A stretch of 64,000 nt of DNA, taken from Saccharicrinis sp963663905. GTDB lineage: Bacteria > Bacteroidota > Bacteroidia > Bacteroidales > Marinilabiliaceae. The translations under genes were made by a program, and so were the position numbers. This document shows positions 8,643 through 16,246 of this stretch, in pieces. Location: assembly GCA_963663905.2 (NCBI GenBank), contig OY760657.1:930001-994000 (forward strand), written 5' to 3'. Position 1 is the first letter of the stretch. Each line of letters starts with the position of its first letter. Below the pieces are notes generated by a model. The model made no database searches. It was not told the origin of the DNA and saw only the letters and a list, made by a program, of their open reading frames with translations.

Positions 8643-8921
8643 ATGAATGAATTGACTGAGAATATTACTTTATTAATTAAAGAATCTGAATTAGCAATTA
8701 TTAATGAGATCATTGAATTCTCAACAGATTATTTCAACCTTGAAAAGACCAGTGAAAAGAAATATTTATTAACCTTTAAAACAATAGATGAAGTACTAGA
8801 TCTTGATGAAGTCATTAAAGAGAAATATGTAAGCAAAGGCTTTGACGTAAATTATAATCTTAATGCATTTGGAAAAGCTTGTGAAAAGTTAATCGATAAA
8901 TTATATATAATATTGAAATGA
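8643..8921 (+). CDS. Small acidic cytoplasmic protein, unknown
   Basis: A 92-residue soluble protein, rich in Glu, Ile and Leu, with no signal peptide. The open frame reaches back to a TTG at 8628, but the ATG at 8643 ('MNELTENITLLIKES') is the better start. Two predicted helices and 'KYLLTFKTIDEVLDLDEVI' give no family I recognise. Its stop codon overlaps the ATG of the next gene (ATGA), so the two products are probably made together from one mRNA and may act together. Confidence 0.6.
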   Translation: MNELTENITLLIKESELAIINEIIEFSTDYFNLEKTSEKKYLLTFKTIDEVLDLDEVIKEKYVSKGFDVNYNLNAFGKACEKLIDKLYIILK

Positions 8922-9382
8922 GCCCGGAAGTATATATAATAGTAATAATATTAGCGGTTCCAATCTATCTTTTATCAAAATGGGTTTTAAAGAAGATGAA
9001 GATAGGAACGATAAAGAACAGAAAGTTTTTAGCTTTAATTCCAACAGCTATCCTTAGTCCAATATTATATGTGGGTATTATAATGATTTGGATTTTTTCT
9101 ATGGCATATTATCCAAAATCAGATTTTGATCAGCATGAATGGATGGTAAATCAAGAAGAAAGATATAAAATGACTGATGACATCATTGAGAGTGAATTTT
9201 TAATAGGGAAAACTAAAGAAGAGGTAATGGAACTATTAGGAAAAGATTTCTATTCATATAATGAAAATCATATGGCTTACGACTTAGGTTTTGTTCCCGG
9301 ACTTTTTAATATAGACCCCGATGTTTTAGATATTTATTTCAAAGACGGAATAGTTATTAAAGTTATTCAACATGAGACATAA
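8918..9382 (+). CDS. Two-helix membrane protein with BamE/SmpA-like tail
   Basis: A 154-residue protein with two membrane helices (about residues 4-22 and 39-64) and a C-terminal soluble region. The tail contains 'LIGKTKEEVMELLGKDF', which resembles the 'G.t.eeV..lLG' turn of SmpA/OmlA (BamE-like) domains, and ends in 'YFKDGIVIKVI', the usual last strand of that fold. In Bacteroidota such tails are common on small membrane proteins of unknown job. Translation is coupled to the preceding 92-residue protein through a 4-base overlap. I would not assign it to outer-membrane assembly on this evidence. Confidence 0.6.
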   Translation: MSPEVYIIVIILAVPIYLLSKWVLKKMKIGTIKNRKFLALIPTAILSPILYVGIIMIWIFSMAYYPKSDFDQHEWMVNQEERYKMTDDIIESEFLIGKTKEEVMELLGKDFYSYNENHMAYDLGFVPGLFNIDPDVLDIYFKDGIVIKVIQHET

Positions 9383-9546
9383 AAATATAAAAGAGACAGC
9401 CATACTTTATTAAAGATGTTTTTTAATACTTCGCTATCGCAAGAATGCATTAGTGGTTTATTCAGTATTATAAATGCATTAATATAGCCCAAGAGCAAAA
9501 GAGTTTAGAACATAGAAAAAAATAAAAACCTAATTAAAATAATATA

Positions 9547-10140
9547 ATGACAGACAAATTTTTAAAAGCCAAACATTGGCAACTTTTTCTTTTAACCTTT
9601 GGTTTACCAATGATTTTTCAATTTATAATGATGGGATCGATGATTTTTAAGTTTACATCTCATAATTCGCCAGATCCAACAACGATGTTTAGTTACGTAA
9701 AGATTTTTCCACTGATAACGATATTGTTTGTTGCTGTTTATTTTGGTTGGTTTTGGTCTGTTGCCGTTGGATTGCAAAAGAAAGTTCCGGTTTATGTAAA
9801 AATGAAGGTGAATAGATTTAAGGTATTGTTTTTTATTCCTCTGGTTTATTTGTTGTTGTTTATGTCTTTTTTTAGTGTGTCCATAAATAGTGTTTTTGGT
9901 CCCAATCCACAGCAGAGTGTTATTCAAATTAGCCAAGTGTTTGCAGTGATTCTACCATTACACCTTTTTTCTATGTTTTGTATTTTTCATTCACTGTATT
10001 TTGTAGCTAAAACATTTAAAACAGTTGAATTACAGCGAGAAGTTAGTTTTAGTGACTTTGCCGGGGAATTCTTTATGATATGGTTTTATCCAATAGGTAT
10101 TTGGATTGTACAACCAAAGATCAATAAAATGCTTGAATAG
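9547..10140 (+). CDS. Multi-pass membrane protein of unknown function
   Basis: A 197-residue protein with about five hydrophobic segments: residues 12-34, 52-75, 89-109, 128-152 and 175-190. The end 'FFMIWFYPIGIWIVQPKINKM' resembles the C terminus of a family of small Bacteroidota membrane proteins that I have seen only as hypothetical. It contains no catalytic motif, no transporter signature and no signal peptide distinct from the first helix. It stands alone between two gaps of 164 and 200 bp in which I see no other gene. Confidence 0.6.
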   Translation: MTDKFLKAKHWQLFLLTFGLPMIFQFIMMGSMIFKFTSHNSPDPTTMFSYVKIFPLITILFVAVYFGWFWSVAVGLQKKVPVYVKMKVNRFKVLFFIPLVYLLLFMSFFSVSINSVFGPNPQQSVIQISQVFAVILPLHLFSMFCIFHSLYFVAKTFKTVELQREVSFSDFAGEFFMIWFYPIGIWIVQPKINKMLE

Positions 10141-10340
10141 TATTTCCTTTTTCTGAGGTATGATTGCATCGTGTGGGTTGCTGATAAACTTTGAAAGCGA
10201 TGAATTGACTCAAAAGTAAAGGGATTTTATTTATGATGAAATGAGCAATGAGAGAACTTCTCACACAGGGAAGTGAACAATTTTGGGTAGTAAGCAATAA
10301 AAAAGGCACTTCAAGATCAAAATAGCTAATTGTCCTAAAA

Positions 10341-10829
10341 ATGAAACTATTTAAGACACAGTCATATATGATAAAATTAGTTCTATCTCTGTTTATTATC
10401 TTTCTTTCAGGAAATGTATTAGCGCATACGGATAGAAATATCTTACAAGTAAATATCAGTAGTAATAATGAGCTATTAGTAGAAGGCTATCTGATAAATA
10501 TTGCAAGTTTAAAAGACTCTGTAAAGAAATTTGTGTCTAATTATGATGGAGATCCCTTGCTTGCTGAAGTAAAGGAGGTTGAAATAAAATATATTGGAGT
10601 TACATTAGTCTCACAGGCAGTAGTTTCAATTCAATGCAGTAGAAATACCACATATGAATTTTATTTAAAAGTTCAGAATGAAATAGAAAAGGCATTTAAT
10701 GAGCTTAGGGAAGAGTATGCCAATAAAATATTTGGCAAGTCATATCGTTCTCTCGATAAACAGCATCAAATTGCAATTGATAAAAAAATACCCAAAAGAA
10801 TATCAGAAGCTGAACCGATTAAGCGCTAA
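10341..10829 (+). CDS. ExbD-like periplasmic protein (orphan)
   Basis: A 162-residue protein whose mature part resembles the periplasmic domain of ExbD/TolR. It has 'LQVNISSNNELLVEGYLI' (residues about 33-50), then 'VVSIQCSRNTTYEFYLKVQ', then 'AFNELREEYANKIFGKSYRSL' and the tail 'PKRISEAEPIKR', all in the order seen in Bacteroidota ExbD. The N-terminal hydrophobic stretch 'LVLSLFIIFLSGNVLA' looks like a cleavable signal peptide. It lacks the aspartate that ExbD uses to pass protons. There is no exbB, exbD or tonB gene nearby. It is therefore unlikely to energise TonB transport itself and may instead bind peptidoglycan or modulate an Exb/Tol complex. Confidence 0.6.
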   Translation: MKLFKTQSYMIKLVLSLFIIFLSGNVLAHTDRNILQVNISSNNELLVEGYLINIASLKDSVKKFVSNYDGDPLLAEVKEVEIKYIGVTLVSQAVVSIQCSRNTTYEFYLKVQNEIEKAFNELREEYANKIFGKSYRSLDKQHQIAIDKKIPKRISEAEPIKR

Positions 10830-10910
10830 ATAAAATGAAATTATCTTTTATCTAAATATTACTTATAAGTATTTAAAATAGTGCTTTGTTGAATATATAA
10901 AATCGTTAAA

Positions 10911-11765
10911 GTGCATACCATAAAGCATAAAGTTAATCATATAGGCTATTTAAGAATCCTTTATCTCATCATTCCATATATATTCTTTGTTGGAATTTTT
11001 CAGTTCATAGGATATTTAATCGAGGGTCTTGATATGATAGATATTCATAGTGTAAAAACCCTGAAACAAGAACTTGTTGTTACCTCTTTCTCTTTTGTTG
11101 GAACAATAAGTATTGTATGGATATTTAGTAGATATGTGGATAAAATTAGATTTGTAAGTATCGGATTTCAAACAAAAGGGGCATTAAAGAATATTTTAAT
11201 TGGTTTTGCAGTTGGTGCTGTTTCTATATTAATTGGATTTATTCTGCTTGTTTTGTCACAAAAAATATCACTTGTTGGCTACAATTTTAAAATGGTTGAT
11301 ATATTAAATGTATTTGTCATTTTTATATTAGTTGCAGTCATGGAGGAAGTACTGTGTCGAGGGTATATTTTGAGAAACTTAATGGTTTCATTTAATAAAT
11401 ATGTAGCATTAGTTATTTCTGCTTTAATATTTGCATTAATGCACGGAGCTAATCCTAATATTGATCTTATACCTCTCATTAATTTATTTTTGGCGGGATT
11501 ACTTTTAGGTATACCTTATATATTTAATCAAAGTTTATGGTTTCCTATGGCAACACATCTTTCCTGGAATTTTTTTCAGGCGATATTAGGTTTTAACGTA
11601 AGTGGACTTCAATTTTTATCTTTCCTGAGATTTAAAAAGGTAGGTAGTGATGTTTTTACTGGTGGTGATTTTGGTTTTGAAGGCTCAATATACTCATTAT
11701 TAATACAGTTATTGGTTGTAATCGGATTGTTTGTATATTTGAAAAATAAAACCCGTACACAATGA
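10911..11765 (+). CDS. CPBP family intramembrane metalloprotease
   Basis: A 284-residue integral membrane protease of the CPBP (CAAX protease and bacteriocin-processing, PF02517) family. All motifs are present: 'MEEVLCRG' with Glu145, Glu146 and Arg150; 'FALMHG' with His178; and 'THLSWN' with His216 and Asn220. These residues form the active site within the membrane. Such proteins process prenylated or peptide substrates, or confer self-immunity to bacteriocins. The substrate here is unknown. The start is a GTG, with a stop codon in frame 21 bp upstream and no earlier ATG. The stop overlaps the ATG of the next gene, so the small membrane-anchored protein that follows is a candidate partner. 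Confidence 0.88.
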   Translation: MHTIKHKVNHIGYLRILYLIIPYIFFVGIFQFIGYLIEGLDMIDIHSVKTLKQELVVTSFSFVGTISIVWIFSRYVDKIRFVSIGFQTKGALKNILIGFAVGAVSILIGFILLVLSQKISLVGYNFKMVDILNVFVIFILVAVMEEVLCRGYILRNLMVSFNKYVALVISALIFALMHGANPNIDLIPLINLFLAGLLLGIPYIFNQSLWFPMATHLSWNFFQAILGFNVSGLQFLSFLRFKKVGSDVFTGGDFGFEGSIYSLLIQLLVVIGLFVYLKNKTRTQ

Positions 11766-12043
11766 CTGGAGGAATTGGCTTTACCAGCGATGGCATTAAT
11801 TCTCAAAGGAGAAATCGCAGAAGTTTAAATGATATAAAAGATAAACATTTTAAAGGAACAAGACCTAAAAGTGACTTTTCAAGAAAATATCAAATCGACA
11901 AAAAAGCTGATTTACACCTAATCGATCAGATAATAGAAACAGCAAGAAAAGAAAGAAAAAAAGAACTAATAAAATGGATTGTAGTTTTGTTTATTGCATT
12001 CTTCATATTTGGATTTGCCGTTTTTAGTTTTTCACAAATGTAA
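11762..12043 (+). CDS. Small C-tail-anchored membrane protein, unknown
   Basis: A 93-residue protein with a strongly basic, Gly/Ser/Arg-containing N-terminal half ('SQRRNRRSLNDIKDKHFKG'), a charged helix ('IDQIIETARKERKKELIK') and one C-terminal membrane helix (about residues 70-90). By topology it should sit in the inner membrane with its basic part in the cytoplasm. It is translationally coupled (ATGA overlap) to the CPBP protease gene, so it could be a substrate, adaptor or regulator of that protease. This is inference from position only. Confidence 0.6.
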   Translation: MTGGIGFTSDGINSQRRNRRSLNDIKDKHFKGTRPKSDFSRKYQIDKKADLHLIDQIIETARKERKKELIKWIVVLFIAFFIFGFAVFSFSQM

Positions 12044-12098
12044 ATTCACCAATAAAAAATATTCTTCTTTTCTTATAATCTTAATGCAACACTTTTCT

Positions 12099-12359
12099 TT
12101 AAATACATTCTTCTGTTTGAGGTAACTTTTTATTTGCCAGTAATCTGGAGCCAATTAATTGTCCGATTACAGCAATGGCAATGTAAACAGGAATCCAAAT
12201 TTTAGGAGTATCCAGCCAAATACGTAATGGAATAATTACCGGAATAGACGCATGGATAAGTATCCACCACATAATGGTCATTTTCTTGTAGTTATTTCTT
12301 AATTTACCCAGGAATGTATTTAATATTAGTGATGTAAAAGACACGATAAGTACGCTCAT
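12099..12359 (-). CDS. Small three-helix membrane protein, unknown
   Basis: An 86-residue protein starting at the ATG at 12359 (the frame extends to a TTG at 12383, less likely). Three hydrophobic segments are visible: 'SVLIVSFTSLILNTFLG', 'MWWILIHASIPVIIPL' and 'IWIPVYIAIAVIGQLIG', with basic residues in the loops. No recognised family. It is transcribed leftward, converging on the protease/anchor pair, and its mRNA start lies in the 212-bp gap shared with the divergent MscS-type channel gene. Confidence 0.55.
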   Translation of the reverse strand: MSVLIVSFTSLILNTFLGKLRNNYKKMTIMWWILIHASIPVIIPLRIWLDTPKIWIPVYIAIAVIGQLIGSRLLANKKLPQTEECI

Positions 12360-12571
12360 ATAATCTGTTTTATTGCGGTTCAAATTTATATTTAATTCTT
12401 TACCTAATAATTGAAATTAATTAGGATATGGTATGAAACCAATTATCGCTATTAAATGTTCAATTATTATTAAATTTGATATTGAAATACCAATAGTTAT
12501 TTTTGAGACTCATTAAATTATAAGTGTATCCATATTGATACTGTAGATATAAAAGATAAAACCTGTTAAAT

Positions 12572-13420
12572 ATGGGGTCTATTACTAAAATATTAGAATT
12601 TGAATTATTAAGTATAGCAGATTATAAGATTCGTGTTTACACCTTGGTTGCCATACTTTTAATTATACTTATTACAAAAGGATTGTTATTTATAATTAAG
12701 AAAGCCCTGTTTCGTAATTATAAAAATAAAAAACTGGATACTGGGAATACGCATGCTCTTTACCAGATTATTACGTATGTGATGTGGGTTATTGCTATTG
12801 GATTAATGTTGGAAACTGTTGGTATTAAAGTCACTGTTTTAATTGCCGGTTCTGCAGCATTATTAGTCGGTGTTGGATTAGGTTTGCAACAAACCTTTAA
12901 TGATGTAATTTCCGGTATTATTTTATTATCTGAAAGATCAATCAGAGTTGATGATATTCTAGAAATTGATGGAGATATTGTTAAAATACAAACCATTGGA
13001 TTAAGGACCTCGAAAGGATTAAATACGGATGATATTTCTATTATTATACCAAACTCATTAATTACAACTAATAAGGTAATTAACTGGAGTCATCAGTCGA
13101 AGAGAACCCGTTTTAAAATAAACGTAGGTGTGGCTTATGGAAGTGATGTTGATATGGTAATAAAGCTACTTGAAGAAAGTGCATTGGAACATCCTGAAAT
13201 TTCAGACAGGAATTTAATTGAAGCCAGATTAGTTGAATTTGGAAATTCTTCTTTAGACTTTCAGGTTCTGTTTTTTAGTAATAATATTTTTAGAATCAAT
13301 AAGGTGAAAAGTGATATACGTAAGATCATAAACAGAAAGTTTATGGAACACAATGTCACTATTCCATTCCCTCAAATGGATTTACACTTTAAAAGCAACG
13401 ATACAAATCTCTTTAGATAA
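12572..13420 (+). CDS. MscS-family mechanosensitive ion channel
   Basis: A 282-residue small-conductance mechanosensitive channel. It has three transmembrane helices (about residues 20-41, 62-82 and 87-115). The third is the Gly/Ala-rich pore helix 'GSAALLVGVGLGLQQTFND', followed by the beta domain 'RSIRVDDILEIDG', 'IGLRTSKGLNTDD' and the family signature 'IIIPNSLITTNKVINWS'. The alpha/beta C-terminal domain runs to the end ('TIPFPQMDLHF'). It opens on membrane tension to release solutes during osmotic downshock. It is monocistronic and is closed by a bidirectional terminator shared with the convergent GH43 gene. Confidence 0.93.
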   Translation: MGSITKILEFELLSIADYKIRVYTLVAILLIILITKGLLFIIKKALFRNYKNKKLDTGNTHALYQIITYVMWVIAIGLMLETVGIKVTVLIAGSAALLVGVGLGLQQTFNDVISGIILLSERSIRVDDILEIDGDIVKIQTIGLRTSKGLNTDDISIIIPNSLITTNKVINWSHQSKRTRFKINVGVAYGSDVDMVIKLLEESALEHPEISDRNLIEARLVEFGNSSLDFQVLFFSNNIFRINKVKSDIRKIINRKFMEHNVTIPFPQMDLHFKSNDTNLFR

Positions 13421-13423
13421 AAG

Positions 13424-13458
13424 AAAAACCTTTGAATTTATAAATTCAAAGGCTTTTT
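13424..13458. terminator. Bidirectional intrinsic terminator between mscS-type and GH43 genes
   Basis: CCTTTGAATTTA-TAAATTCAAAGG is a perfect palindrome (13429-13452) with A-rich sequence on its left and CTTTTT on its right, so it can terminate transcription from both convergent genes. Confidence 0.8.
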
Positions 13459-13479
13459 CTGTATTTAGATTTTTCTGGT

Positions 13480-14589
13480 TTAGAACTGGATTTTATAATT
13501 CCAATTTTCGGCCAGTTTTGTAGCTTCTTCTTTTGTCAATTGAATAACAGCACCATGTTTTGGAGATGTGAAGTTTGTCGATTTCATCTCTCCTTCATTA
13601 AAGTGACCCAAATCAGTAAAGGTTTTAAAGTCGTTTGTTTTGCAAAATCCAAAATTATGTGGATTAATACTGAATACATCATACATTAAAATCCATTCAT
13701 CTTTACCAATACGTTTCCAGATATTTGGAGCTTCACAACTTCCCGGTTCTGTATCAATCATTTCCTTTTCATATTTATAGCCACTGTTAATACTATCTGA
13801 ATAAGCTACTTTAATTCCACCAGGATTTTCCTGTGCTACATATGTCATGCAAAACCTTCCATCAGGTAATGGAAGAATATCAGCATCCAGAATCTGGATG
13901 TCAGGATTTGGATAAGCAAATAATTCTTTTGGATAGCTTGTTAACTTAGTGAAATCATCATCAGTATAAGCATAATATAACTTTGTTAAACCATGTCCTA
14001 AACGCATTGTAAAATACAACATCATTTTATTAGCAACAGGATCATAAATGGTTTGGGGAGCCCAAGCGCAACCAACTTCTTTTAAATCATCAAATGATTC
14101 ATTCATGTTTACATTGGAATGAGTCCAGTGAATCAGATCAAAAGATTTCATTAAAACAAAACCCTGATTGTTTCCCCAATCGTACATATCGGCATCTCGT
14201 TCCCACTGAGTGGTTCTGTAACCTTTCTCTTTTCCAAATAAATGAAGATCTGTCATAGCTATATAAAAAGCACCATCAGCTCCTCTGGTAATATGCGGAT
14301 CACGAATACCTTTTTGTATAGCTATAGTATCTCCGGCTACAACAGGGTTTCCATTGTTAATATCGGTAAACGATAATCCATCTGTACTTAAAGCAAAGTG
14401 CAAACTATGTGTAGGATCCTTAAAATACACTAATAGGTAAGCAGCTTTATCCTTCTCCGAAAAAGGGTCATTTGTAGATTGCTCTTTGGGTTTATTACTT
14501 GTGCACGAGGCAAAAATAATAGCAACCATAAAAAGCCAGGTTAACTTTTGATAGTTCAATTGTTTTGAAAATAAGTTTTTACGTAACAT
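13480..14589 (-). CDS. GH43-type glycosidase lipoprotein
   Basis: A 369-residue single-domain five-blade propeller enzyme of GH43 type, exported as a lipoprotein (lipobox 'IIFASC', Cys29). The three acidic residues are identifiable: Asp in 'GIRDPHITRG' (base), Asp in 'QILDADILPL' (modulator) and Glu in 'GSCEAPNIWK' (acid). The propeller core lies at about residues 45-365, without the C-terminal beta-sandwich of the GH43 protein at 758-2512, so the two belong to different subfamilies. Likely substrate is a terminal or side-chain arabinose, xylose or galactose. It is not in an operon: it converges with the MscS gene and diverges from the DUF6051-like gene across 308 bp. Confidence 0.82.
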   Translation of the reverse strand: MLRKNLFSKQLNYQKLTWLFMVAIIFASCTSNKPKEQSTNDPFSEKDKAAYLLVYFKDPTHSLHFALSTDGLSFTDINNGNPVVAGDTIAIQKGIRDPHITRGADGAFYIAMTDLHLFGKEKGYRTTQWERDADMYDWGNNQGFVLMKSFDLIHWTHSNVNMNESFDDLKEVGCAWAPQTIYDPVANKMMLYFTMRLGHGLTKLYYAYTDDDFTKLTSYPKELFAYPNPDIQILDADILPLPDGRFCMTYVAQENPGGIKVAYSDSINSGYKYEKEMIDTEPGSCEAPNIWKRIGKDEWILMYDVFSINPHNFGFCKTNDFKTFTDLGHFNEGEMKSTNFTSPKHGAVIQLTKEEATKLAENWNYKIQF

Positions 14590-14897
14590 AGAAATTTATT
14601 ATTGTTGTTTAATTAACAAACTATGGCAGCATAACGTAAATTACGCCAAATATAGTTTAAGTTTTAGATAATTTAAAAAGATACGATATAATCGGGTATT
14701 TCAAATTCAAAATAGAAACTTGTCAATTTAATGTTTATTAATAGCGTTTTTATAAAAGTTAATATCCAATTATGTAATTTTTTATAATTATCTAATACCT
14801 TTGTGTTATTCAATTCTATTCAAAGCACTTTCTACATAATCGAGAATAAAAAAAAAGTCAGTTACAGCTAATTATTTAATAAGATAAACTGATTGTT
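14590..14897. other. Divergent intergenic region (308 bp)
   Basis: AT-rich spacer between the leftward GH43 gene and the rightward alpha/beta-hydrolase gene. It must hold promoters for both. The only recognisable element is TACCTTTG at 14796-14803, matching the Bacteroidota -7 consensus TAnnTTTG, about 95 bp before the rightward start codon. I see no gene or repeat in it. Confidence 0.4.
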
Positions 14898-16121
14898 ATG
14901 CTGTATAATGAATTATTCAATAAACTTAAAACTGCATTATCCCAAAACAAAAAAAAGGTAGAGGTTGGTAATTTTCAATTATTACAATCTTCATTTGTAT
15001 CAAAATCAGGAAACGTATTGCCTGGTGATGATATTCGTGAATGTAATGATCATGAAATAAAAAGTAAAGGTTATTACAATGGTGATATTGTCTTAGATAA
15101 TGCTAATAATGATGTTCATGTAAAAGATAATAGTATAGAAGAGAATATAGCATTTGATTACAATGTATTAGCACCAAAATCTACAGATAAGCTAAAAAAA
15201 GTAGTATTTCTGTTTCATGGGTTTAATGAGAAAAACTGGGATAAGTATTTACCATGGGGAGCTGCTCTTGTAGAGCGATTAAATTGTGGGGTAGTATTTT
15301 TTCCAATCGCCTTTCATATGCAACGGGCTCCAATGACCTGGAGTGATAAGCGTAAAATGTTTGAATTAAGCAATAAGCGTAAAGTGCAATTTCCCAATAT
15401 TATAAATTCTACACTTTCAAATGCGGCTATTAGTATTCGGATGCAATCACTACCTCAAAGATTTATATGGTCTGGCTTACAAACATATTATGATATCATT
15501 CAACTTATCGAAAGTATAAAAGGAGGCGAAAATGAATGGATTGATTCTAATTTCAGATTCGATATTTTAGCATACTCTATTGGTGGTTTTTTGGGGGAGA
15601 TTTTATTGCTGTCAAATTATAAAAACTATTTCATAAACAGTAAATTATGTCTTTTTTGTAGTGGTCCTGTTTTTAATCGCCTATCTCCGGTATCCAAATT
15701 TATTCTTGATAGTGAGGCTAATGTAGCTTTGTATTCGTATTTGGTTGAGCACTTTGATGCATTTTTAAAAAAAGATGCCTATTTAAATCATTATATGGAT
15801 GGAGATCATATTGAAGGAAAAGTATTTCATTCAATGTTGGAATTTAAACGCTTACGTGAATACAGAGAATCGTTATTAAAAAAGTTTGAAAATCATATTT
15901 ATGCTATTGGTTTAAAAAAGGATTCAGTTATACCACCGTTTGAAATTGTAAATACCCTTAATGGTGCTTTTAGAAATATTCAAATCAAAGTGGATACTAT
16001 TGATTTTGCTTTTGAATATTCACATGAAACTCCATTTCCAATTAAAAAAAATATAGCACTAGAGATTGATGCAGCCTACAATGACATATTTACTCGATTT
16101 AGTGAGTTTTTAAATTCCTGA
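14898..16121 (+). CDS. Alpha/beta-hydrolase-like protein (DUF6051-like)
   Basis: A 407-residue cytoplasmic protein. From about residue 105 it reads as an alpha/beta hydrolase: oxyanion strand 'VVFLFHGFNEKNW', nucleophile elbow 'LAYSIGG' (Ser in a relaxed G/A-x-S-x-G), acid candidate Asp in 'AIGLKKDSVIPP', and His in 'EYSHETPFP' near the end, in the correct order for a Ser-Asp-His triad. The first 100 residues are a charged accessory region. I associate this pattern with DUF6051 of Bacteroidota, from memory. Substrate unknown. It lies 125 bp before the permease gene and could share its transcript. Confidence 0.65.
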   Translation: MLYNELFNKLKTALSQNKKKVEVGNFQLLQSSFVSKSGNVLPGDDIRECNDHEIKSKGYYNGDIVLDNANNDVHVKDNSIEENIAFDYNVLAPKSTDKLKKVVFLFHGFNEKNWDKYLPWGAALVERLNCGVVFFPIAFHMQRAPMTWSDKRKMFELSNKRKVQFPNIINSTLSNAAISIRMQSLPQRFIWSGLQTYYDIIQLIESIKGGENEWIDSNFRFDILAYSIGGFLGEILLLSNYKNYFINSKLCLFCSGPVFNRLSPVSKFILDSEANVALYSYLVEHFDAFLKKDAYLNHYMDGDHIEGKVFHSMLEFKRLREYRESLLKKFENHIYAIGLKKDSVIPPFEIVNTLNGAFRNIQIKVDTIDFAFEYSHETPFPIKKNIALEIDAAYNDIFTRFSEFLNS

Positions 16122-16246
16122 TTGTTAATTTATGGTAGTTGGACTATTGATAGACTTTACTTGAATTGCGGGATTTTTCAAATTCTCTGAATTGATTTTC
16201 AACTTATATATAGGTATCTTTTATATTATAAAAAGATGCTTGATTT

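Noticed and set aside
10141..10340. Possible small gene or decayed gene after the five-helix membrane protein
   Set aside because: Frames on both strands are short or begin without context. No homology-like pattern or frame continuity was found.
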